Assembly (NCBI GenBank): GCA_012861695.1
Contig: JAAOOA010000185.1
Coordinates: 406,501 to 470,500 of the forward strand
Source of the DNA: Trematomus loennbergii
Taxonomy: Eukaryota > Chordata > Actinopteri > Perciformes > Nototheniidae
DNA length: 64,000 nucleotides
Direction of reading: 5' to 3'
The position numbers and the translations under genes are program-made. Shown one piece after another: positions 11,285-23,309 of the stretch. Below the pieces are notes generated by a model. That model had not been told where the DNA came from and did not search any database. It was given only the letters and a program-made list of their open reading frames with translations. How positions within the stretch are numbered: the first letter of the stretch is position 1; every line of letters begins with the position of its first letter.

Positions 11285-12920
11285 CTACTCAGTGTGATTG
11301 ACAGGAGAGATGATCAGAGGGGCAGAGTTTTTACCACCATAGTTAGACAGTACTAAATAATGGGTAGAGTTTCTCTTTGAAGCAGCAGCCAGTGAAGGAG
11401 TAGATCAGAGCTGCAGCATCAACATCATAAAAGGAGACCAGACCCTCCTCATAATCCACAAACACCCCCACCTTCTGAGGCTGAGACTTCAGAGAGAGAC
11501 GGACTGCAGGACCAGCACAAGCTTGTACTCATTTTCATTCCTCAACACTATCGTCCAGTAACCATTCTGAGGAGAAGGTGTGATCTTCCCTTCCTGTTGA
11601 TCGACTCTCTGGCCACTCCTAAATCCCACAGTCTTCCTTTAACCTGAACCTCGTAATAAAATCTTCCTGAAGAGAAACTCTGCTTTGCTAAAACACAAGA
11701 ACACAAATCAAATCTCTCTGGATTGTCTGGGAGATTCTTCTTCACATCACCATGTTTAACTTGTTTTCCATCATCAGACAGGATGAGTTTGGGATGTGCT
11801 GTATCAGGATCAAGAGTCACCTCCACCTCATACTGCTGGACCCTCTTCAGCTCCACCTCAAGCAGCTTCTTCATCTGTTTACTGAGCGTCTCCTCCAGCT
11901 GAGTCACAGCTCTCCTCACAGTCCCCTCATATGAAGGTGGACGGACCCTGACTTCTGTCCAGTTCTTGGTGGGTGGAGCAGCGTTCAGGGACGTGAAGCT
12001 TTGGAGGAGGTGGAGCTGGTCTTCAGAGCGTGAGAGCTGCTCCACCTCAGAGCTTCTCTTCTTCAGCTCAGAGATTTCCTGTTCCAGCTCTTTGATGAAG
12101 CCTTCAGCCTGTTCCTCTGTCTCTCTCTGCTTCTCTTTGATGGTGTCGATGAGCTCGGCCTGGCTTCTCTCAACAGACTCCTTCAGAGCGGTGAAGACCT
12201 GAACACCATCTGCTATCTCTCTGTCTGCTCCTTCCTTACTGAGCTCCACTGAGCGATTCATCTCCTGAATCTTCAGTCGTCTCTTCTGGATCATCTGCTG
12301 AATTTCAGCCTCTGTCTTCCCCAGCTCAGCCTTCTTTCCTTCATATCCTTCTTTCAGAGGAACAACATCATGTGTCTTGTGGTCTGAAACAGTGCAGAGC
12401 ATGCAGACACACACCTGGTCGGTCTTACAGAACAGCTCCAGCAGTTTATCGTGCTTCACACACATCCTGCTTCCAGGTTCTCCACAGGGTCGATCAGCTG
12501 ATGTTTCTTCAGGCCTGGCCTTGTCAGGTGAGGCTCCAGGTGAGTCTCACAGTAGGACTCCAGACACACCAGGCAGGACTTCAGGGCCTTCAGTCTGGTT
12601 CCAGTGCAGACGTCACAGGGAACTTCTCCTGGTTTGACAACTTGTTGCTCTGAGCTGCTGCTGCTGGCTTTCTGTTGAGCTGACTGTCTGAACTGAGCAG
12701 CCATCTCAGAGATGAAAGTGTTGACCCGCAGTTCAGGCTTTATGTTGAACACCTCTTTGCAGTTGGGACACTGACTCGGGACATTTCTATCCCAGTGTTC
12801 AGAGATGCAGGCTTTACAGAAGTTGTGTCCACATGGTGTGCTGACTGGATCAGTGAACACATCCAGACAGATGGAGCACAGAAACTGATCTTCAGTCAGC
12901 AGACAGCTGGCAGCAGACAT
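11285..12920 (-). CDS. TRIM copy 2: RING/B-box/coiled-coil/B30.2 E3 ubiquitin ligase-like, with frameshifts
   Basis: Same architecture and start context as copy 1, with ATG 12920 two bases after the acceptor TTCTTACAG. The RING, both B-boxes, the coiled coil and the PRY motif (TLDPDTAHPKLILSDDG) are readable. The frame breaks near 12470 (one T lost in a CTTTCC run before B-box 2). In SPRY one base is lost near 11588, one near 11522, and there are small indels near 11625. The two losses at 11588 and 11522 are also present in copy 4, so they are unlikely to be random sequencing errors. Exon 1 and the ISRE upstream look intact. Labelled CDS because a corrected assembly could restore much of it; it may be a pseudogene. 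Confidence 0.72.
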
Positions 12921-14139
12921 GTCTGTAAGAACAAACAAGGTTTTAACTAAATGTAGTAGAGAATACGGTATGCATACTGGATGTAAAAAGCTGACACTAA
13001 AGTTCACTGCTTGCTTTAAAAGTTAAATACTATCCATAATGTGTTAAACATGTAGATCGTTTTACAGTTTGATGAAATGTGCTGCTATAACTCTGTGGCC
13101 CATAAACAACACATGACCACTGTTTGTTCTGTCACAGTAAAGTCTATGGACTCATTAAACGGACTCTGCATGTCGCAATGCTCTCAATTACATTATTTGA
13201 AAAGCCTAATCCATCAGAATATATGTAATCATAGCCTCTGATCCCTGCCTGCTACCAGTCACTTCAATGACTGAAGCATGTGGCTATTAGCGCTTGTTAG
13301 TTATTCAAAGAGAAGGACCACATGGATGTTAGCCTCTGCAGACCATTTACATGCACAGAAACCTATAGAACACTACAGGAAAGGGAAAACCCTAAAAGCA
13401 TAAGAGGGCTTCTTAAAAAATCTCCCTGAGAGGAATTCCTGAGGTTTTGAGTTTATACCTGATGTTGAAACATTGTCAATTATCAGCTTTTGTTATATTT
13501 AACAAAGTAATAAAGAAAGTAAAATACGATCTAAAATGCAGGAACAGAGCAACTTCATCCTCAGAGGATAAAGAGGGTCTGCACCCCGAACACAGCTCAC
13601 ATTCCCACTATGTAGAAGAAAGAAAACAGTCTACTAATCCTACCCATACATTCTGTTAGACATATCTAAACATTCCCACCACCACACCATAAAACCTCCC
13701 AGTCCTTAGCCATTTGCAAATCCACCTTTTGCCCTCTGAAATGTAAAACCTAAACACATATATATATATATATATATTTATATCTGTTAAAGAAATATAA
13801 CAAAAAATGCAATTTAACAGAGCAAAAGGCAATCATAGTACAAGACATATGATGATGAATGTATATGATAATTTGACAACACTGCTTTTCAAAGACAGAC
13901 AGCAGTAACTACAGAGAAGTTGAGAAAGAAAGGGTTATAAGTTAACGGCTGCTGACCAAAGTGTATAACAGATAAATAAGTTGTACAATGTAAATGTCGT
14001 GCCCTTACAGACTACACAAAAAGAAACCACCCAAACAATCTGAGCTAGGCTAGTTAGCTGTTAGCAGGCCTGGGCTAACTGCTGTTCCTGTTCTTTGTCT
14101 CGTGTTTAGTGAGGCGTTGTGTCTCTGTAGTGCACTCAC
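12921..14139 (-). other. Intron 1 of TRIM copy 2
   Basis: Bounded by the donor at 14139 and the acceptor at 12921 on the minus strand. It carries a segment of about 60 bases (13119-13186) that is shared only with copy 5, and an AT microsatellite near 13758-13781. The E insertion site near 13746 is empty. No coding sequence. Confidence 0.5.
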
Positions 14140-14245
14140 CAGTGTTTGCAGAGGTTCTGCTGTGTTGTCGAGAAGAAGCTGCTGGATTCAGTTGTTTCTT
14201 CAGAGAAACAGAGACGCTGTCTGGACCGCAGCTCTGCTCTCACTA
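14140..14245 (-). ncRNA. Predicted 5' non-coding exon 1 of TRIM copy 2
   Basis: The donor CACTG|GTGAGTGC is at 14140|14139 on the minus strand. The exon is almost identical to that of copy 1 and ends in front of an intact ISRE. The 5' limit is inferred. Confidence 0.45.
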
Positions 14246-14262
14246 AGTTTCACTTTCGTTTC
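14246..14262 (-). promoter_or_regulatory. ISRE of TRIM copy 2
   Basis: Identical 17-base AGTTTCACTTTCGTTTC at the same distance from the exon 1 donor as in copy 1. Its retention in two tandem units suggests that the ancestral promoter was interferon-responsive. Confidence 0.7.
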
Positions 14263-15135
14263 TGTGAAGTTGAAGCTCTCCTGTTTCAGTGCTCCTCCTC
14301 AGTGTAGCTCTGTGAGTGAGGGTGTATCACTCTCTGGGAGGACATTAACACAGCTTTGTAACAAGAGGAGGTTTGACATTATGTTTACCATGTTTTTGTT
14401 ATAAAGGAGAAAAAGTTACGATGGAAAACTTTTGTCACAAATAGGCCTCACTGTGATTTTGAGGTTTTACAATAAAACACCTCTTTAAAATAACTAAACG
14501 CAGATAAATAGAGGTCTGTAAATTAAGTAAAAGTGTCTCAATCAGAGAGTAGCAGGTCTAAATTACCTTCCACCACTTGAATATCAATAGTGTCTGAGAA
14601 AACACATGATAATGTACATATACTGTGTACATACATGATGTATTATCATCACTTTTATTTTCATTCATGACTTTGGAAATCTCAAGTTTGAACATGTAGG
14701 AAACAAGTCTGGTTTATTCCACCGATGTATGCATGTACTTCGTTTTATTATAAGTTCAATGAAACAGTTATTTATGAAAAGCGTGCATCAGGCTGCAGTG
14801 GGTTAGTTCCTCCACAAGAGGGCGGCCTCAGCTCTCTCTCATTTTCTACAGACTCTGGTTTTGGGTTCATATCATCTTCTCAAACACAACTAAACTGCAC
14901 ATCTTTACTTTCAATCATTTACATCCATTTGGGAACCATATCAAATCAAATCAAATCAAATCAGTTTTATTTATAGCACATTTAAAATCGATTTTTGGTC
15001 GAGCCAAAGTGCTGTACATGTAATAAAAACACATTACTACAATCACAATAAACGACAATAAATTACAACAGATATATCTTAAAAACAAAATAAAAATAAA
15101 AACACGGAGAAGTCAGGAGTCGTGCTCCGCTCTAA

Positions 15136-16206
15136 CTAGAAAGCCAGAGAGAAGAAGTGTGTTTTTAGTTTAGATTTAAAAACCCCTAGGGTCTGGGCCG
15201 ACCTCACATGGAGGGGCAGATTGTTCCAGAGCCTAGGGCCAGCTGCTGCGAAGGCTCGGTGCCCTCTGGTTTTTAGCCTGGTCTTGGGCACTACCAGCAG
15301 CAGCTGGTCAGCAGACCTTAAAGCTCTGGCTGGGGTGTAGCGCTGGAGGAGTTCGGCTATATAGGCCGGAGCCAGCCCATTTAGTGCTTTAAAAACAAAT
15401 AAAAGGATTTTAAAATCAATTCTGAACCAAACTGGAAGCCATTCTGAGGCCAGAATAGGGGTGATGTGGTCACGCTTTTTGTGGCCAGTCAGCAAACGTG
15501 CAGCAGCGTTTTGGACTAGCTGTAGGCGTTTAATTGAGGCCTGGTCCATACCCACATACAGAGCGTTACAATAGTCCAGTCTCGAGGTTACAAAGGCGTT
15601 AATAACCCTTTCTAAGTCATTAAAAGATAAATACGACTTGGTTTTGGCCAATAGTCTTATTTTAAAAAAGCAGGATTTTACTACGGTGCTGACCTGCTTG
15701 TCGAATTTAAAAGTGCTAGTGAAGGTCTCTCCAAGGTTCATGACCGAGGGGAGGATGTTTTTTTTTGATAGAGCCCAGAATATCAACCGGAGAGGCTGGA
15801 GGTTGGGTCCAAAAAAGATGACCTCAGTCTTGCTCTCGTTGAGGTTGAGAAAGTTTTTGCTCAGCCAGGATTTTATCTCTGCTAAGCAGTCCATCAACTG
15901 CTGTAGTGAGTGTTTGACATTTGCTTTGAGAGGCAGATAGATCTGTACATCGTCGGCGTAGCAGTGGAAGGGAATGTTATGTTTTGTGAGTATTGAACCT
16001 AGGGGCAGTATGTACAGTAGAAAAAGGATGGGGCCCAGAATCGAGCCTTGGGGAACCCCACAGGTAAGAGGGGCTTTGGCAGAGGAGAAGGCACCTAGCT
16101 GCACTGAGAAGCTACAGTCTGTCAGGTAGGACCTGAACCATGCAAGGGCAGAGCCTGTGATGCCAGCGGACTGTTCAAGCCGTGACAGCAGGATGCTATG
16201 GTCCAC
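15136..16206 (-). pseudogene. LINE reverse transcriptase (L2-like), C-terminal half
   Basis: This minus-strand open frame of 356 codons has the non-LTR reverse transcriptase motifs GVPQGSILGP and CYADDVQIY (catalytic Asp pair near 15950-15957). The usual thumb and C-terminal segment of fish L2 elements follows (RLQLVQNAAARLLTG and TRLKTRGHRAFA), and it stops at 15136. The N-terminal part continues at 16985-17266 and 17632-17967 across the MITE and several frame breaks. In a live element this protein copies LINE RNA into the genome at a nick. Here it is a dead fragment. Confidence 0.85.
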
Positions 16207-16228
16207 AGTGTCAAAGGCAGAGGTCTAA

Positions 16229-16981
16229 TGGCGCGTTTCCACTACACGGCCTCACTCGGCCCCGCTCGGTATGGCTAGGCCTCGTTAGGACTGGCTCACT
16301 TTATGGCGAATTTCCATTACAGTTTAGGAACTGGGGTAGTATCTATAGTAACGCAGTGTAGGCGGAGCCGTGACGTCTTCTTCAATGAGAACCCCAGAAA
16401 AACAACACAGCCGTTAGCTGTTAGCACTCAGAGCTTACAGCTCCTCATATATGTTCAGGAACTAGACAAAAGTTAAACAAGTACAAACCACAGACTGCCT
16501 GTGTCATGGTGAATACAGTCGCTGCTTTATTTATGTCTGTATAGGCCGTTGTTGTGAGTGTGGACGGTCGGAGCATATACTGCGTTAGCTTAGCCAATCT
16601 CCATTTAGAAAACACGCATTTTAAAAGGTTTTTCGCCTGCCGTCTGTCTGCAGACTTGACAAAGCATTAATTCATGGTTTTTACTAACCGGTATCAGTAT
16701 GTTGTTACTTCGGCATCATTTTGAAACGTGTATTACAATTAAATCACGGTCAAATATGTCCATCTTGTTGTAGTTGTAGCCCCCTTGCCAGCGATGCTCT
16801 CTCTAGTTTAGCATACTCAGCCTCGTTGTCTCTGGCCCTAGACCCACGATTTTATGAGGCCAGAAAAACTGTGAATTAGGACCCGCCGGCCTGTACTAGG
16901 CCAAGTGGAAACGCAAAAAAACGGGCCGCTGACGTCACAGCCCTCTTAAACCGTGCTCCGCGCTGTAGTGGAAATGCGCCA
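16229..16981. mobile_element. PIF/Harbinger-like MITE inside the LINE
   Basis: The ends TGGCGCGTTTCCACTA and TAGTGGAAATGCGCCA are inverted repeats with one mismatch. TAA flanks both sides (16226-16228 and 16982-16984). Removing the element and one TAA rejoins the reverse transcriptase reading ...VLLDL. A three-base TAA target is typical of PIF/Harbinger. There is no transposase frame. Confidence 0.75.
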
Positions 16982-16984
16982 TAA

Positions 16985-17967
16985 CAGCACCAAGACAGCT
17001 GGGCTACCTGAGTCGGCGGCTAGGAGCAGATCATTAAAAACTCTTAAAAGGGCTGTTTCAGTGCTGTGCATGGGTTTGAAGCCAGACTGAAACTTTTCAT
17101 GGATTCCATGGATGGTTAAAAAAGACTGCAGCTGGGCGTAGACTACTCGCTCCAGGGCTTTTGATAAAAAAGGTAGCTGGCCTAACATTTGCGAGAATGG
17201 AGGGGTCGAGATTTTTCTTTTTAAGGAGTGGCTTAACCACGGCATGTTTGAAGGCAGCTGGGACACATCCTGAGCTAAGAGAGGTGTTTAAAAGTAATAA
17301 AATACTTGCTCCAACTGAATCAAAAACATCTCTGAGAAGGCGAGAGGGAATGCTGTCTGAGGTGCAGTTTGTCGGCCGCAGGTGCTTGACTACATCCGAG
17401 AGAGAAGAGAGGGATACAGGCTCAAAGTGGTCGAGGACAGCAGGGCACAGAAAAGTAGCAGGATCTGGGTAGCACTAGTGTGGGCTAGCCTAAGAGCAGA
17501 TACCTTTTCAATAAAAATGTAAGAAACTTATCAGAGAGTAGTCGATGGGACAATAGAAGAAACATCACAGGGATTAATGATAGAGTTGAGGACATTAAAA
17601 AGAACCTGAGGTTTATGGCTGTTTTTGGAGATTAACAGAGAAATGTGCTCTGTTTTGCTGCTTTGACTGCCGTCTGGTAGTCAGAAAGGCAAGCACGAAG
17701 GATTTCTAGGGAGACATGGAGTTTATCCTTTTTCCATTTTCTCTCTGCACGCCTGCATGCGCGTCTGAGAGCACGAGTACAGTCATTGAGCCACGGCTCT
17801 GATAGAACTTTGGTGCGTCTAAGCGTAAAAGGAGCAACAGAATCCAGTATTAGTGTGCATGTTGAATCAAACATGGAGATAAGCTCATCAGCACTAAAAG
17901 CACAGTTCACATCTAATTTACAGATCGGAGAAGCATTAAAAGCATCAGAGAACTGTGAGGCAGTCAA
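16985..17967 (-). pseudogene. LINE ORF, upstream part of reverse transcriptase and linker
   Basis: Minus-strand fragments read [18 protein letters not shown] and [20 protein letters not shown] (reverse transcriptase fingers), and further upstream PWLNDCTRALRRACRRAERK (the linker between endonuclease and reverse transcriptase). Frames are broken between 17266 and 17632. The endonuclease domain is missing, which agrees with 5' truncation near 17993. Confidence 0.75.
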
Positions 17968-17997
17968 GGGGTTAATCGAACGCAGACGACACGATCA

Positions 17998-20112
17998 CTT
18001 CCACAAGACCTTTACATCATGCATTAATAAACAGTTTGACCAACTTCTGCAGGTCCATATTAAGATAAGATAAGATGGACCTTTATTAATCCCCGTGGGG
18101 AAACTCAGTAGTTTAACAGCAACAGGGTAAGAATGAAAAACAGGAGATTCACACAGATGAATACGATTAAGGAAAAATGTAAAATGATAAAATAACTATA
18201 AAATAAGAAATGAATTAAAATGAACATATACACATGGGTACATATTATTTACATGTGTGTGAAAACAGTGTGTATTTTATGTCCACGAATTGTGCCATTG
18301 TAGAACTTGTTTTATATATAGTTGGTATACTATTTTTTGAATACTTTTATTATAAAATCTATTTTTTGGGAATAGGGAGTACATTAATCCTTGGTTTTTC
18401 TCTGGTAAGAAATATAGAAGATTTTAAGGCCATTCAGTCTTTTTGTATTTGTTTTATTTTACAATTATTGCTAAAATGAGTTAAACATTTCACTGTGCAC
18501 ATGTTTGAAATACTCCAGCAGCGTGTAAGAGCCATTTGACAATGTGTGCCCGACAATAGTAGAGAAACCCCCCCCCCCCTAAAAAAAACCACCCTCCAAG
18601 GATGTGGAGCTAATGTCACCCCATCGGACCACAAACGGTGTAACTGTGTGTGTTGATGGATCCATAACATTGTGCAACCTGTTTCCATACTCAATCAATA
18701 AAGTACTTATCGTAATTCTTAAATACTCAATCAATAAAGTACTTCTTATTGTACTTCTTAATATACTCAATCAATAAAGTACTTCTTATCGTAATTCTTA
18801 AAATACTCAATCAATAAAGTACTTCTTATCTTACTTCTTATCATACATTGTGGACAAACACTGAGGTAGTCATAATAGAAACCAATTTAATACATACTTT
18901 TTTTGTAATATTGAATGTACTGTCTAATGACACCCTTTAAAGCAGGGGTGTCAAACTCAAGGCCCGGGGCCAAATCCGGCCCGCGACTTCATTTTATGTG
19001 GCCCCGCAAGAGCTTGCAAAGAATATAATACGTTTATTATATGGTTACATGCCGCTTTACAGAAGCAGGTTGCCCATAAACTACATGTCCCACAATGCAT
19101 CTGGTTTTGTGACATGCACACTGAAGAGACTTGCAATTATTTGCCCTGGACTTCTGCTTTCAGACGTAGTTGGTAGTTAATTACTAAGTTATTATCCTAT
19201 CCGATAATAATACAATTCAGAGGCAATAGTGTAATATAATACATTATTTTATATATATATATTATATATTTATATATGTATATTTATATAGTTACAACCG
19301 GCCCTTTGAGTGCAACCATAATGCTAATGTGGCCCGCGATGACATTTAGTTTGACACCCCTGCTTTAAAGGATATGAGTGTGTGTGTGTGTGCGTGTGTG
19401 TGTGTGTTCTCTCAGCTCTGCAACGCCGCCCCCCACGAGCTGGAGCCCATCGTGGGTCAGGCTGCAGCTCAGCAAATCCACAGCTTCTTCCACAAACCCA
19501 CTGCTGCTGGAACCTGAGCTCTCAGAGTCTGGGGTCTGATTTTCTGGTTGTTTGCTTCGTAAGGACATATGAAGCTCATTTTCAGGTTCACATATGTATT
19601 TAGTGCCTCTGCTGTGACGTGTTTCTAGGCTTTAATGTTCAAAAAGGTCTTATTTCATGTTAAACCCCAATATAATTCAACATGAACCCTCCTTTATTGT
19701 AAGATCACACGATAAATAATATAATACAACTGCTACCCTGCTGCTAATTTTGTTTATTAGATTTTTTCATTTAAACCGTTTAACTATGGTTCTAGCCTTG
19801 AATGACCCTTTACTGTGATCAAACCAGCCTAATGGGGTCCTATATTATGGTCATTTTCAGGTTCATATATGTATTTGGTGGCTCCACTGTGACATGTTTC
19901 CATGCTTTAATGTTCAAAAAGCTCTTCATTCTTCCCAGTCTTCTCTTATTGGTTAGCTGGCCGGCTCTGTTGTGATTTGGCAACGGCTTAGGTATGTCCC
20001 GCCCCTTATCACGTACAATGTGTTGGAGCGCACATTTTACAAAGTGATGTCACTATGTTCCAGAAGTAAACAAAGGAGTCCAATGAAGGCGTTTCCAGTA
20101 CAGGGGGGTAGT
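17998..20112. repeat. Block D continued: spacer between TRIM copies 2 and 3
   Basis: After the LINE the sequence resumes the spacer seen at 8850-10495: LINE tail remnant (about 18062-18210), C homopolymer near 18568, minisatellite (18688-18845), GT microsatellite (19377-19407) and the doubled MITE-like motif (about 19565-19660 and 19850-19930). A hAT MITE has been added at 18943-19362. No gene is called. Confidence 0.5.
18943..19362. mobile_element. hAT-type MITE, 420 bases, with empty site in the sister unit
   Basis: Both ends read CAGGGGTGTCAAACT as inverted repeats. The 8-base duplication CTTTAAAG lies at 18935-18942 and 19363-19370. The sister unit has a single CTTTAAAG at the same place (near 9815), so this is a clean post-duplication insertion. 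The interior has an AT-rich microsatellite and no transposase frame. Confidence 0.88.
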
Positions 20113-20883
20113 TTGTGGGAGATTGTAGCCTCTGCAGACCATTTACATGCAACAAAAACCTATACAACACACTGCAGGGAAGGCAAACCCCAAAAAGCAC
20201 AATAGGGTCTCCATGAAGTTTGTGATTTCAGAATGAGCTTGAAACTAAAAAACAGGCAAAAAACATTAAAGACAATCTAGATACTATCACTAATTACACT
20301 GAGATCTCATTGTGCTCCTTTGTTCCTGTAAACTGTTTCAGCAGACTGTCCAGTTATTATACACAGCGACATGATCATACACTACCTACCATCTCAGATT
20401 TAAAAGGGTATTTGAGTTCTCTGAGAATAGCTGATGGGGTTTTTAATCAGATGTTGTCATAAACACATGAACTGCTTTTTTTACTTGATTCCAAATAAAT
20501 ACAATAAAGTTTAATCAGAATGTATTTTTATTTCTTAAAAGAAAAGATACAATTAAAAAACTTTTGTGTTTTTCAAAAAATGCTGTTTTGCTAAATATTC
20601 ATTTAAACAAGGATAAGACAAATACTGTCGTCTCTGAAAATAGACATTCATGAAAGTACAAACGCTTGTATGTCGTACGTTGGATTTTACAGTCCTGAAG
20701 GAAGTTGATACAGTTTAAAGATTTTAAGACATCATTTGAATCAAAGAAAAACATTAACAGAAAAGAAAATATACTTTTAATAAAAATCTGGTATAACAAT
20801 GTATAGAGGGGGCATCCCCCAAAAGACATACATTTATCACATGAAATTATAGCGAAGCCCGTGTGAAACATCAAATGGTTGTT
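20113..20883 (-). other. 3' flank of TRIM copy 3
   Basis: Collinear with the 3' flanks of the other TRIM copies. It keeps the AATAAA signal on the minus strand near 20520-20530. No other feature is seen. Confidence 0.45.
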
Positions 20884-22525
20884 CTACTCAGTGTGATTGA
20901 CAGGAGAGATGATCAGAGGGCAGAGTTTTTACCACCATCGTTAAGACCAGTACTAAATAATGGGTAGAGTTTCTCTTTGAAGCAGCAGCCAGTGAAGGAG
21001 TAGATCAGAGCTGCAGCATCAACATCATAAAAGGAGACCAGACCCTCCTCATAATCCACAAACACCCCCACCTTCTGAGGCTGAGACTTCAGAGAGAGAC
21101 GGACTGCAGGACCAGCACAAGCTATGTACTCATTTTCATTCCTCAACACTATCCAGTTACCTTTCTGAGGAGACGTTGTGATCTTTCCCTTCCTGTTGAT
21201 CGACTCTCTGGCCACTCCTAAATACCACTCAGTCTTCCCTTTAACCTGAACCTCGTAATAACATCTTCCTGAAGAGAAACTCTGCTTTGCTAAAACACAA
21301 GAACACAAATCTAATCTCTCTGGATTGTCTGGGAGATTCTTGCTCACATCACCATGTGTAACTTGTTTTCCATCATCAGACAGGATGAGTGCAGGATGTG
21401 CTGTATCAGGATCAAGAGTCACCTCCACCTCATACTGCTGGACCCTCTTCAGCTCCACCTCAGAGAGCAGCTTCTTCATCTGTTTACTGAGCGTCTCCTC
21501 CAGCTGAGTCACAGCTCTCCTCACTGTCCCCTCACATGAAGGTGGACGGACCCTGACTTCTGTCCAGTTCTTGGTGGGTGGAGCAGCGTTCAGGGACGTG
21601 AAGCTTTGGAGGAGGTGGAGCTGGTCTTCAGAGCATGAGAGCTGCTCCACCTCAGAGCTTCTCTTCTTCAGCTCAGAGATTTCCTGTTCCAGCTCTTTGA
21701 TGAAGCCTTCAGCCTGTTCCTCTGTCTCTCTCTGCTTCTCTTTGATGGTGTCGATGAGCTCGGCCTGGCTTCTCTCAACAGACTCCTTCAGAGCGGTGAA
21801 GACCTGAACACCATCTGCTATCTCTCTGTCTGCTCCTTCCTTACTGAGCTCCACTGAGCGATTCATCTCCTGAATCTTCAGTCGTCTCTTCTGGATCATC
21901 TGCTGAATTTCAGCCTCTGTCTTCCCCAGCTCAGCCTTCTTTCCTTCATATTCTTCTTTCAGAGGAACAACATCATGTGTCTTGTGGTCTGAAACAGTGC
22001 AGAGCATGCAGACACACATCTGGTCGGTCTTACAGAACAGCTCCAGCAGTTTATCGTGCTTCACACACATCCTGCCTTCCAGGTTCTCCACAGGGTCGAT
22101 CACTGATGTTTCTTCAGGCCTGGCCTTGTCAGATGAGGCTCCAGGTGAGTCTCACAGTAGGACTCCAGACACACCAGGCAGGACTTCAGGGCCTTCAGTC
22201 TGGTTCCAGTGCAGGCGTCACAGGGAACTTCTCCTGGTTTGACAACTTGTTGCTCTGAGCTGCTGCTGCTGGCTTTCTGCTGAGCTGACTGTCTGAACTG
22301 AGCAGCCATCTCAGAGATGAAAGTGTTGACCTGCAGATCAGGCTTTATGTTGAATACCTTTTTGCAGTTGGGACACTGACTCGGGACTATAGTATCCCAG
22401 TGTTCAGAGATGCAGGCTTTACAGAAGTTGTGTCCACATGATGTGCTGACTGGATCAGTGAACACATCCAGACAGATGGAGCACAGAAACTGATCTTCAG
22501 TCAGCAGACAGCTGGCAGCAGACAT
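20884..22525 (-). CDS. TRIM copy 3: best-preserved RING/B-box/coiled-coil/B30.2 E3 ubiquitin ligase-like
   Basis: ATG 22525 follows the acceptor TTCTTACAG by two bases. RING zinc ligands are C15, C18, C30, H32, C35, C38, C51 and C54. B-box 1 spans about residues 102-131 and B-box 2 about 154-184 (C154, H157, C165, D168, C173, C176, H181, H184). The coiled coil is about 190-310, with PRY-SPRY after about 350. Only two breaks are seen. One base is lost near 22102 between the B-boxes (GATCACTG instead of GATCAGCTG). One G is lost near 20919, changing the last dozen residues; copy 4 shares this loss. RING loops differ from the other copies (STSCGHNF, HWDTIVPSQC). Its promoter side is disrupted: the intron holds the 11-kb element E and exon 1 is fused to block G. 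The E3 role is from family knowledge. The specific TRIM subfamily is not assigned. Confidence 0.82.
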
Positions 22526-23309
22526 GTCTGTAAGAACAAACAAGGTTTTAACTAAATGTAGTAGAGAATACGGTATGCATACTGGATGTAAAAAGCTGAC
22601 ACTAAAGTTCACTGCTTGCTTTAAAAGTTAAATACTATCCTTAATGTGTTAAACATGTAGATCGTTTTACAGTTTGAATAAATGTCCTGCTATAACTCTG
22701 TGGCCCATAAACAACACATGACCACAACTCAATTATATTATTTGAAAAGACTAATCCATCAGAATATATGTAATCATAGCCTCTGATCCCTGCCTGCTAC
22801 CAGTCACTTAAATGACTGAAGCATGTGGCTATTAGCTGCTTTTTAGTTATTCAAAGAGAAGGACCACATGGATGTTAGCCTCTGCAGACCATTTACATGC
22901 ACAGAAACCTATAGAACACTACAGGAAAGGGAAAACTCCTAAAAGAATAAGAGGGCTTCTTAAAAAATCTCCCTGAGAGGAATTCCTGAGGTTTTGAGTT
23001 TATACCTGATGTTGAAACATTGTCAATTATCAGCTTTGCTGCTTGTGGTAGAAATTCTAATTCCCTTCAGAGAAACTGATAAATGAGTCATGTAGAAAGT
23101 TTGTCTTTTGTTGTATTTAACAAAGTAAAATACGATCTAAAATGCAGGAACAGAGCAACTTCATCCTCAGAGGATAAAGAGGGTCTAATCCTACCCATAC
23201 ATTCTGTTAGACATTATCTAAACATTCCCACCACCACACCATAAAACCTCCCAGTCCTTAGCCATTTGCAAATCCACCTTTTGCCCTCTGAAATGTAAAA
23301 CCTAAACAT
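22526..23309 (-). other. Intron 1 of TRIM copy 3, part before element E
   Basis: Collinear with the other TRIM introns. It carries a segment (about 23036-23115) shared only with copy 4, and lacks a segment present in copies 1, 2 and 5 (for example 7485-7535). It ends with the first CTAAACAT target copy (23302-23309). Confidence 0.5.

Larger units (their letters stand above)
14944..17993 (-). mobile_element. 5'-truncated L2-like LINE inserted in spacer of TRIM copy 2
   Basis: The sister unit reads straight through this site (near 8840), so the whole segment is an insertion. ATCA flanks both sides (14940-14943 and 17994-17997), a short target duplication. The 3' tail is a TGATT-type repeat on the minus strand, typical of fish L2 elements. 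It is truncated at the 5' end and interrupted by a 753-base MITE. Confidence 0.8.
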
